Shown: one piece after another, positions 10,676-20,395 of the stretch | Position numbering within the stretch: the first letter of the stretch is position 1 | Layout of the letters: each line of letters starts with the position of its first letter | NCBI GenBank assembly: GCA_963555705.1 | Contig: OY743181.1 | Location: 28,648,513-28,712,512 of the forward strand | Length of the DNA stretch: 64,000 bases | Source: Ligustrum vulgare | Lineage: Eukaryota; Streptophyta; Magnoliopsida; Lamiales; Oleaceae | Reading direction: 5' to 3' | The notes under the pieces: model-generated | The model's database searches: none | The model's input: the letters and a program-made list of their open reading frames with translations, nothing else | Told to the model about the DNA's origin: nothing | Program-made: the position numbers and the translations under genes

Positions 10676-12760
10676 TGTCACGACCCGTCCCAGATCACCC
10701 TACTGGACCTGAAGCGTGACGTGTGCCGATGGCAGGTGCCAACTAGATGTTGGACCCACCACCAAGGAAATCTTGACTTTTCTTCGACTTTCAATATTTC
10801 ATTTTTCAAAATTTTAATCCCACGAGAATTTATAAAATTTTGACAGAGTCTCCTCTATAATATTGACTTAACCAACCTGTAAAACAATAACAAATCCTCA
10901 AACATGCAATCATAAATAACTATATCACTTTTCAAATCTTCCAACCATGACAATTGACATAATATAATAACTACAATTCTTAACCCACTTCTATATATGT
11001 ACATGATCCCAAAATACATCATCTTCAGACACATTCCTGATAAAGTATATTACTTTTATCGAATAACTGCATATTCCAATACATCTTCCTAGAATAGGTC
11101 TCCTAAGAGCTTACCAAAGTAACTCCTGCAAATGACAATGTTACAAAGCTCCTCGAGAGCTGCAAAGGCTCCTTCGATGCTGCTGAAACTCTTATTTTCT
11201 TCCTATACTGTAAAGGTGGGGAAAAACATGAGCTTGTGACTCAGTGAGTGGAATTTCTGAAATAAAAGTATTTTATAAACCATTTCTGAAAACATAATTT
11301 ATTTCATAAGCTTTTGTCACTTTAAACCAAATCATGCATGCTAAGGATAATCATAAAGATCGTGGAATAATCATCTGTAGCATAACTGATAAACTGTAAT
11401 ACATAAGAAAATCACACCAAAGGTACCCAACTAAATCATCTGAAATCTATATCTAGTCATACGCGCGTAGACTGCTAAGCACCTCCGTACCCGGCCCAAA
11501 GCTCCTCTGGGTACAAAAGTGGGTCCCAAAGACCTCATATATGCACCCTTACACACGGGCCATAGGCCCCCTCCGTGCATAAGAGTGGATCTTAAGATCA
11601 TCTGAACACGGGCCATAGGCCCCCTCCGTGCACTAACACAAGAACAGATAACCACATTGGGTACTTCTGGTGATTTTGAAATCATACATACTCAACTTGA
11701 CTAATCATATTCGTAAAACGTGATATTGGAACCATCATACTTGAGCATGTGTAATTATAAAACATTTTCCTTAATAAACATGCTAAAAGCCATCTATTTC
11801 AAAAATCATTTGTAATTTAAAGAAAATCAAAGTAATAGAAAACCTGCATGACATAAATTCTTTTAAGTTTTTAAAAGAATAACTTTTCCACTCACAAAAT
11901 AATTGACCGTCCACTAGCTTGGCCGATATATAGCACCAACTTCCTCGTCACCTCCTGAGATAAAATAAAATCTTCACATCAACATTTAAAATCACCTTAA
12001 TAGATAATATAGCAAAAGAGCCTCATTCTTGAATTAACTCATTAAACTTGTTTTCTCATATTACAGCATACTTACCCTTTTTACTTAGGAACACAAAATC
12101 ACCTCTAAAGACTAATTAAGTTCTAATATCACTTAAGATTCAAAATTAGAGCCACATTTATCTAAATCCCAATTTTCCATTTTTACAAGTTTACTAGTTT
12201 ATTTATCCCTCTTCATAACTAAATCAACATTCATTACCAACACCAACAAATCCATTTCTAGCACAAAACAAATCAAAATACAAGTTTATCTCAACTTAAT
12301 CATTAGTTTAACCCAGTGGCATAAAACCCTAATCTTTAATATCAAGCATTTATTTCAATACTTAAATATACAACTAAAATCACCAAAATCATCATTCCCA
12401 CATTCATATATAACTCACATTTAAACTATAAATCAATAATTTTACACATTATTGAACAATAAATATTTTACCACTTACCTCTTAAAGTTAGGAAAAGATG
12501 GTAGAATAACCCCAAAACAATAAACATCTTAAGTGGGTCGAGCTCCTCCTTCTTCTTTCTTCCTTTCCTTTCTTTCTTTTCTTTCTCTTTCCCTTTTTCT
12601 TTCCCTTTCTTTCCTTTTCTTTTCTCCTTTTTCTTGTTCTCTCGAAGCCTCTGTTTGTCCAGCATCTTTTGGTCCTAATTAGACTTTAACTTGATTATTT
12701 CATATATGACTTTGACTAGTAGAAGTTTGACTAAAAAATAATAATAATTGGGTTGTTACA
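10676..12760 (-). repeat. Solo LTR of the B family, inverted, inside element A gag
   Basis: The sequence is the reverse complement of the B LTR: it starts TGTCACGACCC and ends GGGTTGTTACA, 2085 bp. It is flanked by a perfect 5-bp TSD, GAATC (10671-10675 and 12761-12765), with no interior region. It is therefore a solo LTR from recombination between two LTRs, not an inverted partner of element B. It includes three of the hairpin units (about 11487-11625) and the polypyrimidine form of the A/G-rich stretch (12540-12640). Confidence 0.95.
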
Positions 12761-13431
12761 GAATCTGTCATCACAATTGAAACAAAGACCACGAGCTAGC
12801 CTTTTTTTCATCTTGCCCCAAGTCAACCGTTTCATTGGTGAGGTAGCCTTGGGCTTTGCTGTGACGAAACATTGAGGTTTAATTGATTGAATGGCCTTGT
12901 AAAAATCCTTTGTCGAGCTAGCTGTTCATCCTTCATTCGTACAAGAGTAATGGCTTCCTTTAAAGATTTTGGTTTAAACATTCGAATTCCATTAGCAATA
13001 TCGGCCTTAAGCCCCCCCCCCCCCCCCCATGAATATCCCCACTAGAGGTGAAAAGATACTAATGACACCTTTTGAGCTTCGATGGTGCCTTGGTACTCGA
13101 AGAATTGATCCACTCTGTTGAACCATTTAGTAGGGTTATCTCCTGAGTATTTTGGGGACTCGTGTTTAGCCATCTTGGATGAGAACATCTGTCTTCCCCC
13201 ACTTGTGTTCTCCGTGGATTCATATTTATTGTAGTGGAATAGCCTTTACGGTTATTCTTATTACTACTGGACCCTTCTTTGTTGAAACACAACCACAGCC
13301 AGTTTGTTGATGGTGTCCTCCAATTGCTGAAACTTATCAGCAATACCAACATCTATACGACTCACATTGTTCTGTAATCCCGCAGCCCCACTTCAAGGTT
13401 TTAAATTCGTTCTTTATTAGTGCCATCGTGA
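12761..13431 (-). pseudogene. Element A gag, main part
   Basis: Blocks of Ty3 gag are readable in shifting frames on the minus strand: KWFNRVDQFFEYQGT near 13070-13120 (Retrotrans_gag), then ANGIRMFKPKSLKEAI and LVRMKDEQLARQR near 12900-13000, then CFNCDDRF at 12761-12790, the first half of the CCHC zinc knuckle. The knuckle is completed beyond the solo LTR. A run of 17 C lies inside the coding region. Gag would form the particle; this copy is dead. Confidence 0.85.
13012..13028. repeat. Poly-C run (17 C) in element A gag
   Basis: Seventeen consecutive C interrupt the gag coding sequence. The run may be a true expansion or a sequencing or assembly length error. Confidence 0.9.
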
Positions 13432-13447
13432 CCAAGCTCTGATACCA
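13432..13447 (-). promoter_or_regulatory. Primer binding site of element A (initiator Met tRNA)
   Basis: TGGTATCAGAGCTTGG on the minus strand lies one base after the end of the short LTR and upstream of gag. Confidence 0.88.
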
Positions 13448-13448
13448 A

Positions 13449-13792
13449 TGATAGGTCCCAATCAAAGCTTGTTAAAATTTTATGTAAATAGAATTCTGAA
13501 AAATCAACACCAAGACCAACAGCTACTTGCAGATATTTAGTCATAAAATATTCAAGTAACCATGTGTAGAAATATTCTCTAACAAATTATTGAGTCATTC
13601 TAAAGAAAATAACAAAAGCCTAAAATAATAAATAAAATAGAACCCTTTCATCCAACGTCCAGTTCCTTTCCATGCATGTAAGATGTTTGGATTCCTAATG
13701 TCCATGCACGCGTGAAAGATGTGCACGTCCAAGTTAGTCCATATTACTTTGGATTCCTAATGGAAACCCTAGTGGACTTTCTTGGCATATCA
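13449..13792 (-). repeat. 5' LTR of element A
   Basis: The 344-bp segment is bounded by TGATA and TATCA, a 5-bp inverted repeat, and abuts the primer site. The outer boundary rests on that terminal repeat alone, because the other LTR is not in the window. Confidence 0.65.
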
Positions 13793-14094
13793 CAAGCCCA
13801 CATCTTTGGCTTAGGGCAGCGGCGAATTCAGGATTGTGATTGAGCTAGAACGGATTTTAACACTTTGACCGTTGATCCTCAACGGCGAAATATTATTTAA
13901 TTAAAAAAATATTAAAAATTCTACTAACATATAAATGCTTTATTATGTAATTTCATTTAATATGAAAATATAGTTCAATACAAACAAAAATAGTAAGAAA
14001 ATATATGATATAACCATACTCTGTAGTTATAAGTTTAGACAACTGCATTCTCTAAGGTCTCATACTTTGAAATTGTTGCAAAATTGCCTCATTC

Positions 14095-14388
14095 TCAAAT
14101 GAGTTTAAAATTCTTGCGCTCTGTGTAAATCAACAAACTATCATTCAACAAATCGTCTTCCAAAGCATCAAATGGATTGGATGGATGACATGGGTATAGA
14201 TATAAGACTGCATTTGATAGCCTTAATTTTTCCATATAAATGAGTTTTTCAAGTGATTTTTCAACTTTTGCGCTGTTTGATTGTCTAAATTTTTCATAGA
14301 ATTCGTTTTCCAACTTGTCTCGAAATTTGGTATTTTTCCTTAATTTGGAGGGATTCGTTTCCAAGGGGGAGGAAGTTTTATTTTCCAT
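14095..14388 (-). CDS. Hypothetical 97-aa protein, unrecognised
   Basis: An ATG at 14388 opens 97 codons rich in Lys, Glu, Leu and Asn, with an acidic patch near the end (DALEDDLLNDSL). I do not recognise a family. There is no signal peptide or membrane segment. It lies wholly inside the hAT-like element and could be a captured or decayed fragment, or a chance frame. No promoter or splice context could be assigned. Confidence 0.25.
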   Translation of the reverse strand: MENKTSSPLETNPSKLRKNTKFRDKLENEFYEKFRQSNSAKVEKSLEKLIYMEKLRLSNAVLYLYPCHPSNPFDALEDDLLNDSLLIYTERKNFKLI

Positions 14389-14626
14389 GAAAAATCTTTT
14401 ACCATTTTCGTCACGTTTGATCCTTTTTATTATTGTTAATTGATTTATTTTTTTTCAAAAAATTAACATTATTATTATCAAGTACAAATGTGTGAAAAAA
14501 ATAAAAAAAATAAAAATTAAAATATCTAAATAAAAGTTGAAAAATTTCCCACTTTTTTCACCTAAAAAATTAAACCAATCAAACACATTAAACTCTCAAT
14601 CAAATACATTACTAGACTGTTACATT

Positions 14627-14661
<35 letters not shown>

Positions 14662-14696
14662 TAATTAATTAATTAATTAATTAATTAATTAATTAA
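14627..14696. repeat. Compound microsatellite (TAA)n(TTAA)n
   Basis: About eleven TAA units are followed by about nine TTAA units inside the hAT-like element. The tract is AT-only and likely variable in length. Confidence 0.95.
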
Positions 14697-14708
14697 TCTG
14701 AAAATCTG

Positions 14709-14781
14709 GTCGAATCCAGCACGAGCGATCGAACAGGCTCGTCCATAGCGGATCGTGCTATCGAACAGGCTCGTCCATAGC
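14709..14781 (+). repeat. Short direct repeat near the right end of the hAT-like element
   Basis: The motif ATCGAACAGGCTCGTCCATAGC occurs twice in essentially the same form about 31 bp apart, separated by GGATCGTGCT. It may be a subterminal repeat of the kind hAT transposases bind, which is inference. Confidence 0.6.
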
Positions 14782-14795
14782 TGGATCCGCCAGTG

Positions 14796-14973
14796 GCTAA
14801 GGATGATACCTGAAAGTGCTAGCTTATACTCGTTGATCAAGACTTCTTAGACCAAAGATACATTTTAGGAAGTTCAGACCCTCAAATGTTCAAGCCTCCC
14901 TATACCAATCTTCTCAACTCCAAACTGCTCTTGACCAAGTTTATTTTCTATGTTTTAAGGTTTGGATGTCTAT
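14796..14973. other. Short unassigned spacer
   Basis: Nothing recognised between the hAT-like element and solo LTR J, whose left TSD TCTAT is at 14969-14973. It may be the 3' part of element H, whose sequence continues on the other side of J. Confidence 0.4.
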
Positions 14974-16662
14974 TGTTCATCAATATCTCGCGATGCAAGA
15001 TATCCCCGCAAGTGTACGGGTCGTGAGAAGTAATAAAGTGGACCTAAGAGTCCAGATTATCGTCCCACGGAGACTGCTATTAATTATCGAAATATGTTTG
15101 TTCTATACCTTATTTAAAGGGACGAAATAATTTGAGATTTTAAACTAAAACTAAGACAATACTTAAAAGAATTAAAATTGTGAAATTTGTTTTGTTTTTA
15201 AAAACGATTGTAAAGTAGTTGAGATTCACAATTTCACCTAGCCAATTAAATCAATTCCAATTCCAGTTTTATTTTCCAAATATGCATTCGGTCGAATTCA
15301 CTAATTTAAATTGAAATTTCTCTCTCGAGTTTAAATTAATTCTGCATAAATAAGTCAACCATGTATCTCTACAGCGGGTTTGAATATTCCTTATCTAGAT
15401 GCAATAAACACAAGAATTCACACACGACCGCAATAATAACAAAAGTATATCTTTATCTCTTGTTCAATTACTGGATTTATTACCACGTTCTAAGATATTA
15501 ACTCACCTCTCGGATTATGAAATAACTCAATATATCATGAATTGATGATCAAGCAATTCAAGCATTAAAAACAATAATAAATCAATACATGCAACGAATT
15601 ACTAAAACAAAGGAACTTGGAATTAAAATAATCTGACTAGGCTACATCGTTCATCCCAACATTAAATTTAGTTACACATCATGATTAAAAAGCATAAACA
15701 ATAAAATAAAACGTTCATTGAAAACAATAAGAAGAAAGGAAAGCATGCACCAAGTCTCAATTCTTCAATTATCTTCAATTCACGCCCCTTTGCGATGCTT
15801 AATTCCCCAAGAATATGATGTTGAATTCTCTATTGTGGCTCGTTCTTTGGAGAGGCAAAGGTTTTATTTTCGTGCAAAGAAGTTGTATTTATAGTTGGTG
15901 AAGAGACCAAGTGGAAGAAGGAAAGAAATTCATCAAATCCGCACGCGAGTCTTTTTTGGTATCTGCACAGTGTTCAGTATTTCGACCGTATCTTTCTCTT
16001 TCCTTATCCAATTAAGATGATTCAAATTAAGTTAGAAATATAACTTAAAGGGATACAATTATTCTTGAAATAAGATTTTCCTAATTCTAACGTTTACTGC
16101 CCCAAAATTTGGTCTCAAAGTCCACCTAGAATTCTGTCCAGAATTTTCTAGGATTGGAATCAATTTTATGGTAATATTCTTATCATATTCCATTCCATTC
16201 CTTTTTTACTTCTACTTGTATCCAATTGACTCCTAAAAATACTCAAATTATCTTCTTATTATCCAAATCAATCATTGGATATTTGCAAGTTGGTCTCTCA
16301 TGTTTAATTTCCTCTTCAGTCCTTCAACTTCCAATTGCAACAATATAGTCCCCATACTTTGGAATATTCTCAATTCGCTCGTTTCAACTCTCAATTCCTT
16401 CAATTGGATCCTACAACTTCTTATTCCTTTACTTCGGCACAATGCATCTTTCTGGTTGACGTCACAAACTTATCAATTGCTCATTTTAGCTCAAATTAGC
16501 ATCCAATTATGCATTTTTCTCATTAATTACTTCATTCTTCATCTTTTGGGATATTTTCTACAAAGTAAACAAATAAACACAAATTAAATAGCATATATTC
16601 TAAAACGATAATAATTTATTCTAATTTAGACGTACAAATAAGTGTATAAAATACACTTATCA
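14974..16662 (-). repeat. Solo LTR J of an Athila/Tat-like element
   Basis: The segment runs TGTTCATCA...ACACTTATCA, 1689 bp, between perfect TSDs TCTAT (14969-14973 and 16663-16667). On its own (minus) strand it starts TGATAAGTG and ends GATGAACA. It shares with the LTR end of element E the block around CAAGTAATA-TAGTGGAC and TTATCG, typical of plant Tat/Athila LTRs. A TATA box TATAAATAC lies on the minus strand at 15885-15893. No interior is present, so it is a solo LTR. Confidence 0.92.
15885..15893 (-). promoter_or_regulatory. TATA box in solo LTR J
   Basis: TATAAATAC on the minus strand, in the orientation of the LTR and about 770 bp from its 5' end. Confidence 0.5.
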
Positions 16663-17815
16663 TCTATAGAACTAAGGTTAGGAATCATAGTGTCAAACCT
16701 AGGTTGAAAAATTTAAAATTTCCCCACATATGTTAAAAAGATTTCTCCACAAGTAATAATTCAATCCGGATACGTGCTCAGATTTGGAAAAGTCTAACAT
16801 GGTAGAAAAAAAATTAAGTACATAACATGGTTTACAACATAGTAAAAATTCAGAGCATTTGGAGTTCAATAGGATTGTGAAACATTATAGAGAAACATGT
16901 GACATGAAGTTATTTTAGGTGTAGTGACCTGCATTGATCTTGAAGTGGGGATGCAATGGTGCATACATGGTTTTCATGTGTTTTATGCAAAGTAATGAAC
17001 CAAACTATGACTAATGAAATAAACTCAATGGTAAACATGTGATGAAGATATATGCTTAAAATAATTTCTCAAAATTGAACAAAAATGTCTTTGTGAGATT
17101 TCATTGAACAAGTTGTGTGTATGGTGAAAAATCAAGCAAATATACAGAGTTGAATACATGGAATTTCACAAAAATTTAACCTATAAAACCACAATTCAAT
17201 AGCCCAAATTCTATCCTAAGCCGAACACCATTATTTCACAATATCATATTTTATAAAAATCATGAGGAGTTTCAAAATCTAGATGTAATTCCATAGAAGT
17301 TGGAAACATTTATACCTTTGGAATGTTATTGATGTGTTACAAGCCATGAATTTGATCCAATATGATGTGCAAATATAGGGGAATGAGTGGGGGGTTCAAT
17401 TGTGGTTTATTTGAGGGAGAGAAAAGCGAGTTTGAACTGAAAATAACTAATCCCATTTTTGCCTATGTTCTAGGCATTCTGCCCAGAATGAAGGCGTGCA
17501 GTTGCATTATGAAAATTTTGTACGGCTATTCAGTACAATTCTATGCAGAATTCTACCTCATTTTTACCCTTCAAATGCATTATGATACGTACAAGTAACC
17601 CGAAAACTATGTTAACATATCCTGGACTCGTGTGTGTGTGAGGGATGACAATGATAACCTAGTTTCTACCTAAACATACAAAATTGAAAACATACCTAAA
17701 TATGCAAAAACAGTGAAACATGTAAGGTGAACTTGACATGTAGAAAAAATTATGCATGCACATAAACTGAAAATCAAAATATCAAACCAAAGTATAATAA
17801 ATAAAAAGAAAGTTG
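16663..17815 (-). other. Element H 3' interior, no readable gene
   Basis: This AT-rich stretch lies downstream (on the minus strand) of the H protease. It has no RT, RNase H or integrase similarity. A 78-codon plus-strand frame at 17362-17598 looks like chance. The sequence GGGTTGCCTCTCAACAAGCGCT near 17814-17836 borders the coding part. H therefore appears to lack pol beyond the protease, by deletion or by being a non-autonomous type. Confidence 0.5.
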
Positions 17816-17824
17816 GGTTGCCTC

Positions 17825-18415
17825 TCAACAAGCGCTCCGTTTATGATAATCTCGACTTTTTGCACTTTTCTTTATAGAGGGATGGAAGAAGCCCTTAACG
17901 CCTTGCATTGTTACAATTGCTGCCTTGCACTTATCATTTATTTTTTGCACCTTCTTGAATTCTTTTGTGTCTGTTACGACATTGTTTTGAGGATAATTTG
18001 GCTTTTCTTTCTTCATGAAGTTGTATCCATTCTCTTGCATAGCTACTTCCACTTTGCATCAACTTTTAGCTTGAACTTTAAGATCATCTCGTGGAGTTAT
18101 TTTGAAAGTGACTTGCTCATTTTCCACCCAGAATATGATTTCTCCTTTTTCAATGTTTATTAGGGCACGTCCAGTAGCAAGGAATGGTCTGCCAAATATT
18201 AGAGGCTCCTGGTTGTCCCCCTCCATATCACGAAGTCTGTTGGGACGAAAAATTTGTCCACTTTTACTATAACATTTTCAACTATCCCATGTGGATATTT
18301 TATTGACCTATTTGCCGACTTTAACGTGATGTTTGTTAGTTTAGGTTCCCCAAAATCAAGTTTCTTATACACAGAAAGATACATTAAATTAACACTAGCC
18401 CCTAAATCACACAAA
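17825..18415 (-). pseudogene. Element H aspartic protease
   Basis: The minus strand reads CDLGASVNLMYLSVYKKL from 18414, the active-site region of Athila/Tat protease (usual form CDLGASINLMPLSI.KKL, catalytic Asp in DLGAS). It continues through YPHGIVENVIVKVDKFFVPTDF to IFGRPFLATGRALINIE near 18130-18200, the conserved ILGRPFLAT block. Stops and one frameshift separate the blocks. The enzyme would process gag-pol in the particle; this copy cannot be made whole. Confidence 0.88.
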
Positions 18416-19134
18416 ACATTATCGAAACTAAGATTACCAATAGTACATAGGATAAAGAAACTCCCTGGATCTTTCAGTTTTTACGGTAACTTATTTTGTA
18501 AAATGGCATTGCATTCCTCACTCAAAGCAATTGCTCAAAGTCTTCGAGCTTCCTTTTGTTAGACATCATTTCCTTCATGAATTTTATGTAAAGTTAGGGC
18601 CTCAGTAAAAGGGATATTGATATGAAATTGTTTGAAAATTTTGAGAAATTTCCCAAATTCCTGCTCCAGCTTATGCTTAATCACTTTTTGAGGATATGGA
18701 ATTAGGGGAACATAAGCTTTGTTTGGAGATCGAACTCGAACTTCTGCATTTTCTTGAACTTTTGAAGATGACCCCTCAATCTTCTACTCCTTGACGATAA
18801 AAGCCTCCTTTTATTTTCATATTCCTGTACAATTATTTTAGGTAATGGAACCCACTCCTAGTTGTTATTGCATCCACATGCTCACGAGGGTTAGTTTCAG
18901 TATTACTTTGTAATTTTCCTTATTGTCTTTCTGATATGCTTGTTGCCAACTGCCACATCTGATTTGTCAAATCCTTGATTTTAGCTTGTTGATTGTGTAA
19001 CATCTCCTATTGTCTTTTAACTAGCTGAATTATCATGTCCATGTTTTCTTTCATAATATTTAGAATTTGTTACTACTGTTGAAAACTTTGTGGGCATTGA
19101 ACATTCTGATTATTTGACCATGAGAAGTTGGGAT
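18416..19134 (-). pseudogene. Element H gag, C-terminal part
   Basis: A degenerate frame with many stops links the protease to gag. Recognisable pieces are FSWSNNQNVQ at the MITE border and an LRNQQAKIKDLTNQMWQLA-like segment near 18950-19000, the coiled-coil-like part found after gag in Athila/Tat elements. Confidence 0.7.
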
Positions 19135-19574
19135 CAGTGTTGTAAGAGCGGCCCTGATCGGCCAGGTCAATCGTAAAAAAATGTGACCCAATTCAAAAAC
19201 CAGATCACAAAAAGTTAAAAAACCGGATTGTGACCCAATATATATATTTTAAATTTGTTTTATTTGCCATTTATTTATTTGTCAAACTTTCCTTTTTCAA
19301 ATAGGTTGTTTTATTTTATTTTTATCGGTTAAAGTATTTTTAAATATTTTGAAATTAGTCATAATATAATAATAAATTAACAATCATAAATCTGTATTTT
19401 GTTTGAATTGGGCTAAACTTTAAAATAGCTTCAAAAAAAAAAAAAATCTAGGTATCAATTTAATTTTGATAATTCTTTTCTTTTTATTAATTTTTTAAAT
19501 TACCGGGTCGACCCTTTTACCCTTGACCCTTTCTCATTCTTGGGTCGATGTTCGGGCTAGGTTTTAAAACATTT
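19135..19574. mobile_element. hAT-type MITE inside element H gag
   Basis: The 440-bp insert begins CAGTGTTGTAA and ends TTAAAACATTT (inverted-repeat partners, 7 of 11 aligned positions). The flanks GTTGGGAT (19127-19134) and TTTGGGAT (19575-19582) match at 7 of 8. Removing insert and one TSD restores the gag frame YNTEWKNHPNFSWSNNQ. It has no coding capacity and is AT-rich with GACCC-rich edges. Confidence 0.8.
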
Positions 19575-20395
19575 TTTGGGATGGTTCTTCCACTCTGTAT
19601 TGTATGTTTGCGAATAAGGACCACCCTGTTGCCTATTTCCTACAAAATTTTCTTGTTCCAAATTTGGTTGAGCTACTGGACAATCCTTTAAATGGTGGTT
19701 TATGTACTAGCTGAGGATTTAGACTGTTAAATTTCTTCGTCGGTGCATCCAATTTAGCATTTAGTGTCGTAATTTCATTAACTACAACCATTCCACCAGA
19801 TTTTGGTGTGGAATGATCCGATTACCACTGATAACCGTTTGCAGCCATTTTTTTTAAATATTCCTGAAGCTTTTTCATATGTCTTGTTCATTACTTATCC
19901 ACCGTCTGTAGAACCCGTGTGCTTCTTGTTATCACAAGTGAACTCATTGTAGAATGTTTGCTCCAATATCCAGTTTTCTATTCCATGTGTTGGACATTGT
20001 CGTATGTTCATTAAACCTTTCCCAAGCCTCAAAATTGATTCCCCTGGTTGTTGATTGAACAATACGATTTCACACCTAAGTTTTGACATGCGAATAGGTG
20101 GGAAAAATTTGTTCACGAACTTTTGGCTTAGAATAGCCCATGAGGTAATGGAGTATAGAGGTAAGGAATAGAACTAAGCCTTTGCTTTATCAACTAGTGA
20201 GAAGGAAGATATCTTCAATTTCACGGCATCAGCTGGAAACCCATACATGCGCAGTATATCGCATATTTCTTGAAAAGTCTGAAGGTGTGCATGTGGGTCT
20301 TCAGATGGTAACCCATAAAATACAACCGAGTTTTGGATCAATAAAATCAAGGAAGTCTTGATCTCATAATTATTTGCAGGAATTTTCGACGGTAC
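19575..20395 (-). pseudogene. Element H gag, central domain
   Basis: Minus-strand blocks PSKIPANNYEIKTSLI, SEDPHAHLQTFQEICDILRM and LKISSFSLVDKAKA match the Retrotrans_gag domain of Athila/Tat elements (NNFELK..LI, EDPN.HL..FLEICDT, LRLFPFSL.DKAK). KFVNKFFPPIRMSKLRCEI and QTFYNEF follow after one in-frame stop at about 20174. The right edge is the TSD GGTAC of solo LTR D1, and the frame continues exactly at 23586. Confidence 0.9.

Larger units (their letters stand above)
1658..13792 (-). mobile_element. Element A: degenerate Reina-like Ty3 chromovirus, with nested insertions
   Basis: Reading leftward from 13792 one finds a short 5' LTR, an initiator-Met primer site, gag with a zinc knuckle, protease, reverse transcriptase, RNase H and integrase, in the order of a Ty3 element. 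All parts carry frameshifts or stops. Three insertions break it: B at 4130-10505, a solo LTR at 10676-12760, and Copia C at 1657, beyond which A is not seen. The frame closes in register when B or the solo LTR is removed. The short LTR and gag motif suggest the Reina lineage; that assignment is an inference. Confidence 0.85.
13817..14795. mobile_element. hAT-like element with imperfect terminal inverted repeats
   Basis: CAGCGGCGAATTCAG at the left matches the reverse complement of CTGGATCCGCCAGTG at the right (CACTGGCGGATCCAG) at most positions. The outside flanks GCTTAGGG (13809-13816) and GCTAAGGA (14796-14803) agree at 6 of 8 positions, fitting an aged 8-bp TSD of the hAT type. The 979-bp interior holds one hypothetical frame, an AT microsatellite and a duplicated short motif. 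No transposase was recognised, so it would be non-autonomous. The class is inferred from ends and TSD length. Confidence 0.55.

Noticed and set aside
14974..16662. Reading LTR J as the 3' LTR of element H
   Set aside because: A perfect TSD TCTAT on both sides of J shows an independent solo-LTR insertion, and J is clearly diverged from the H LTR fragment at 23940.
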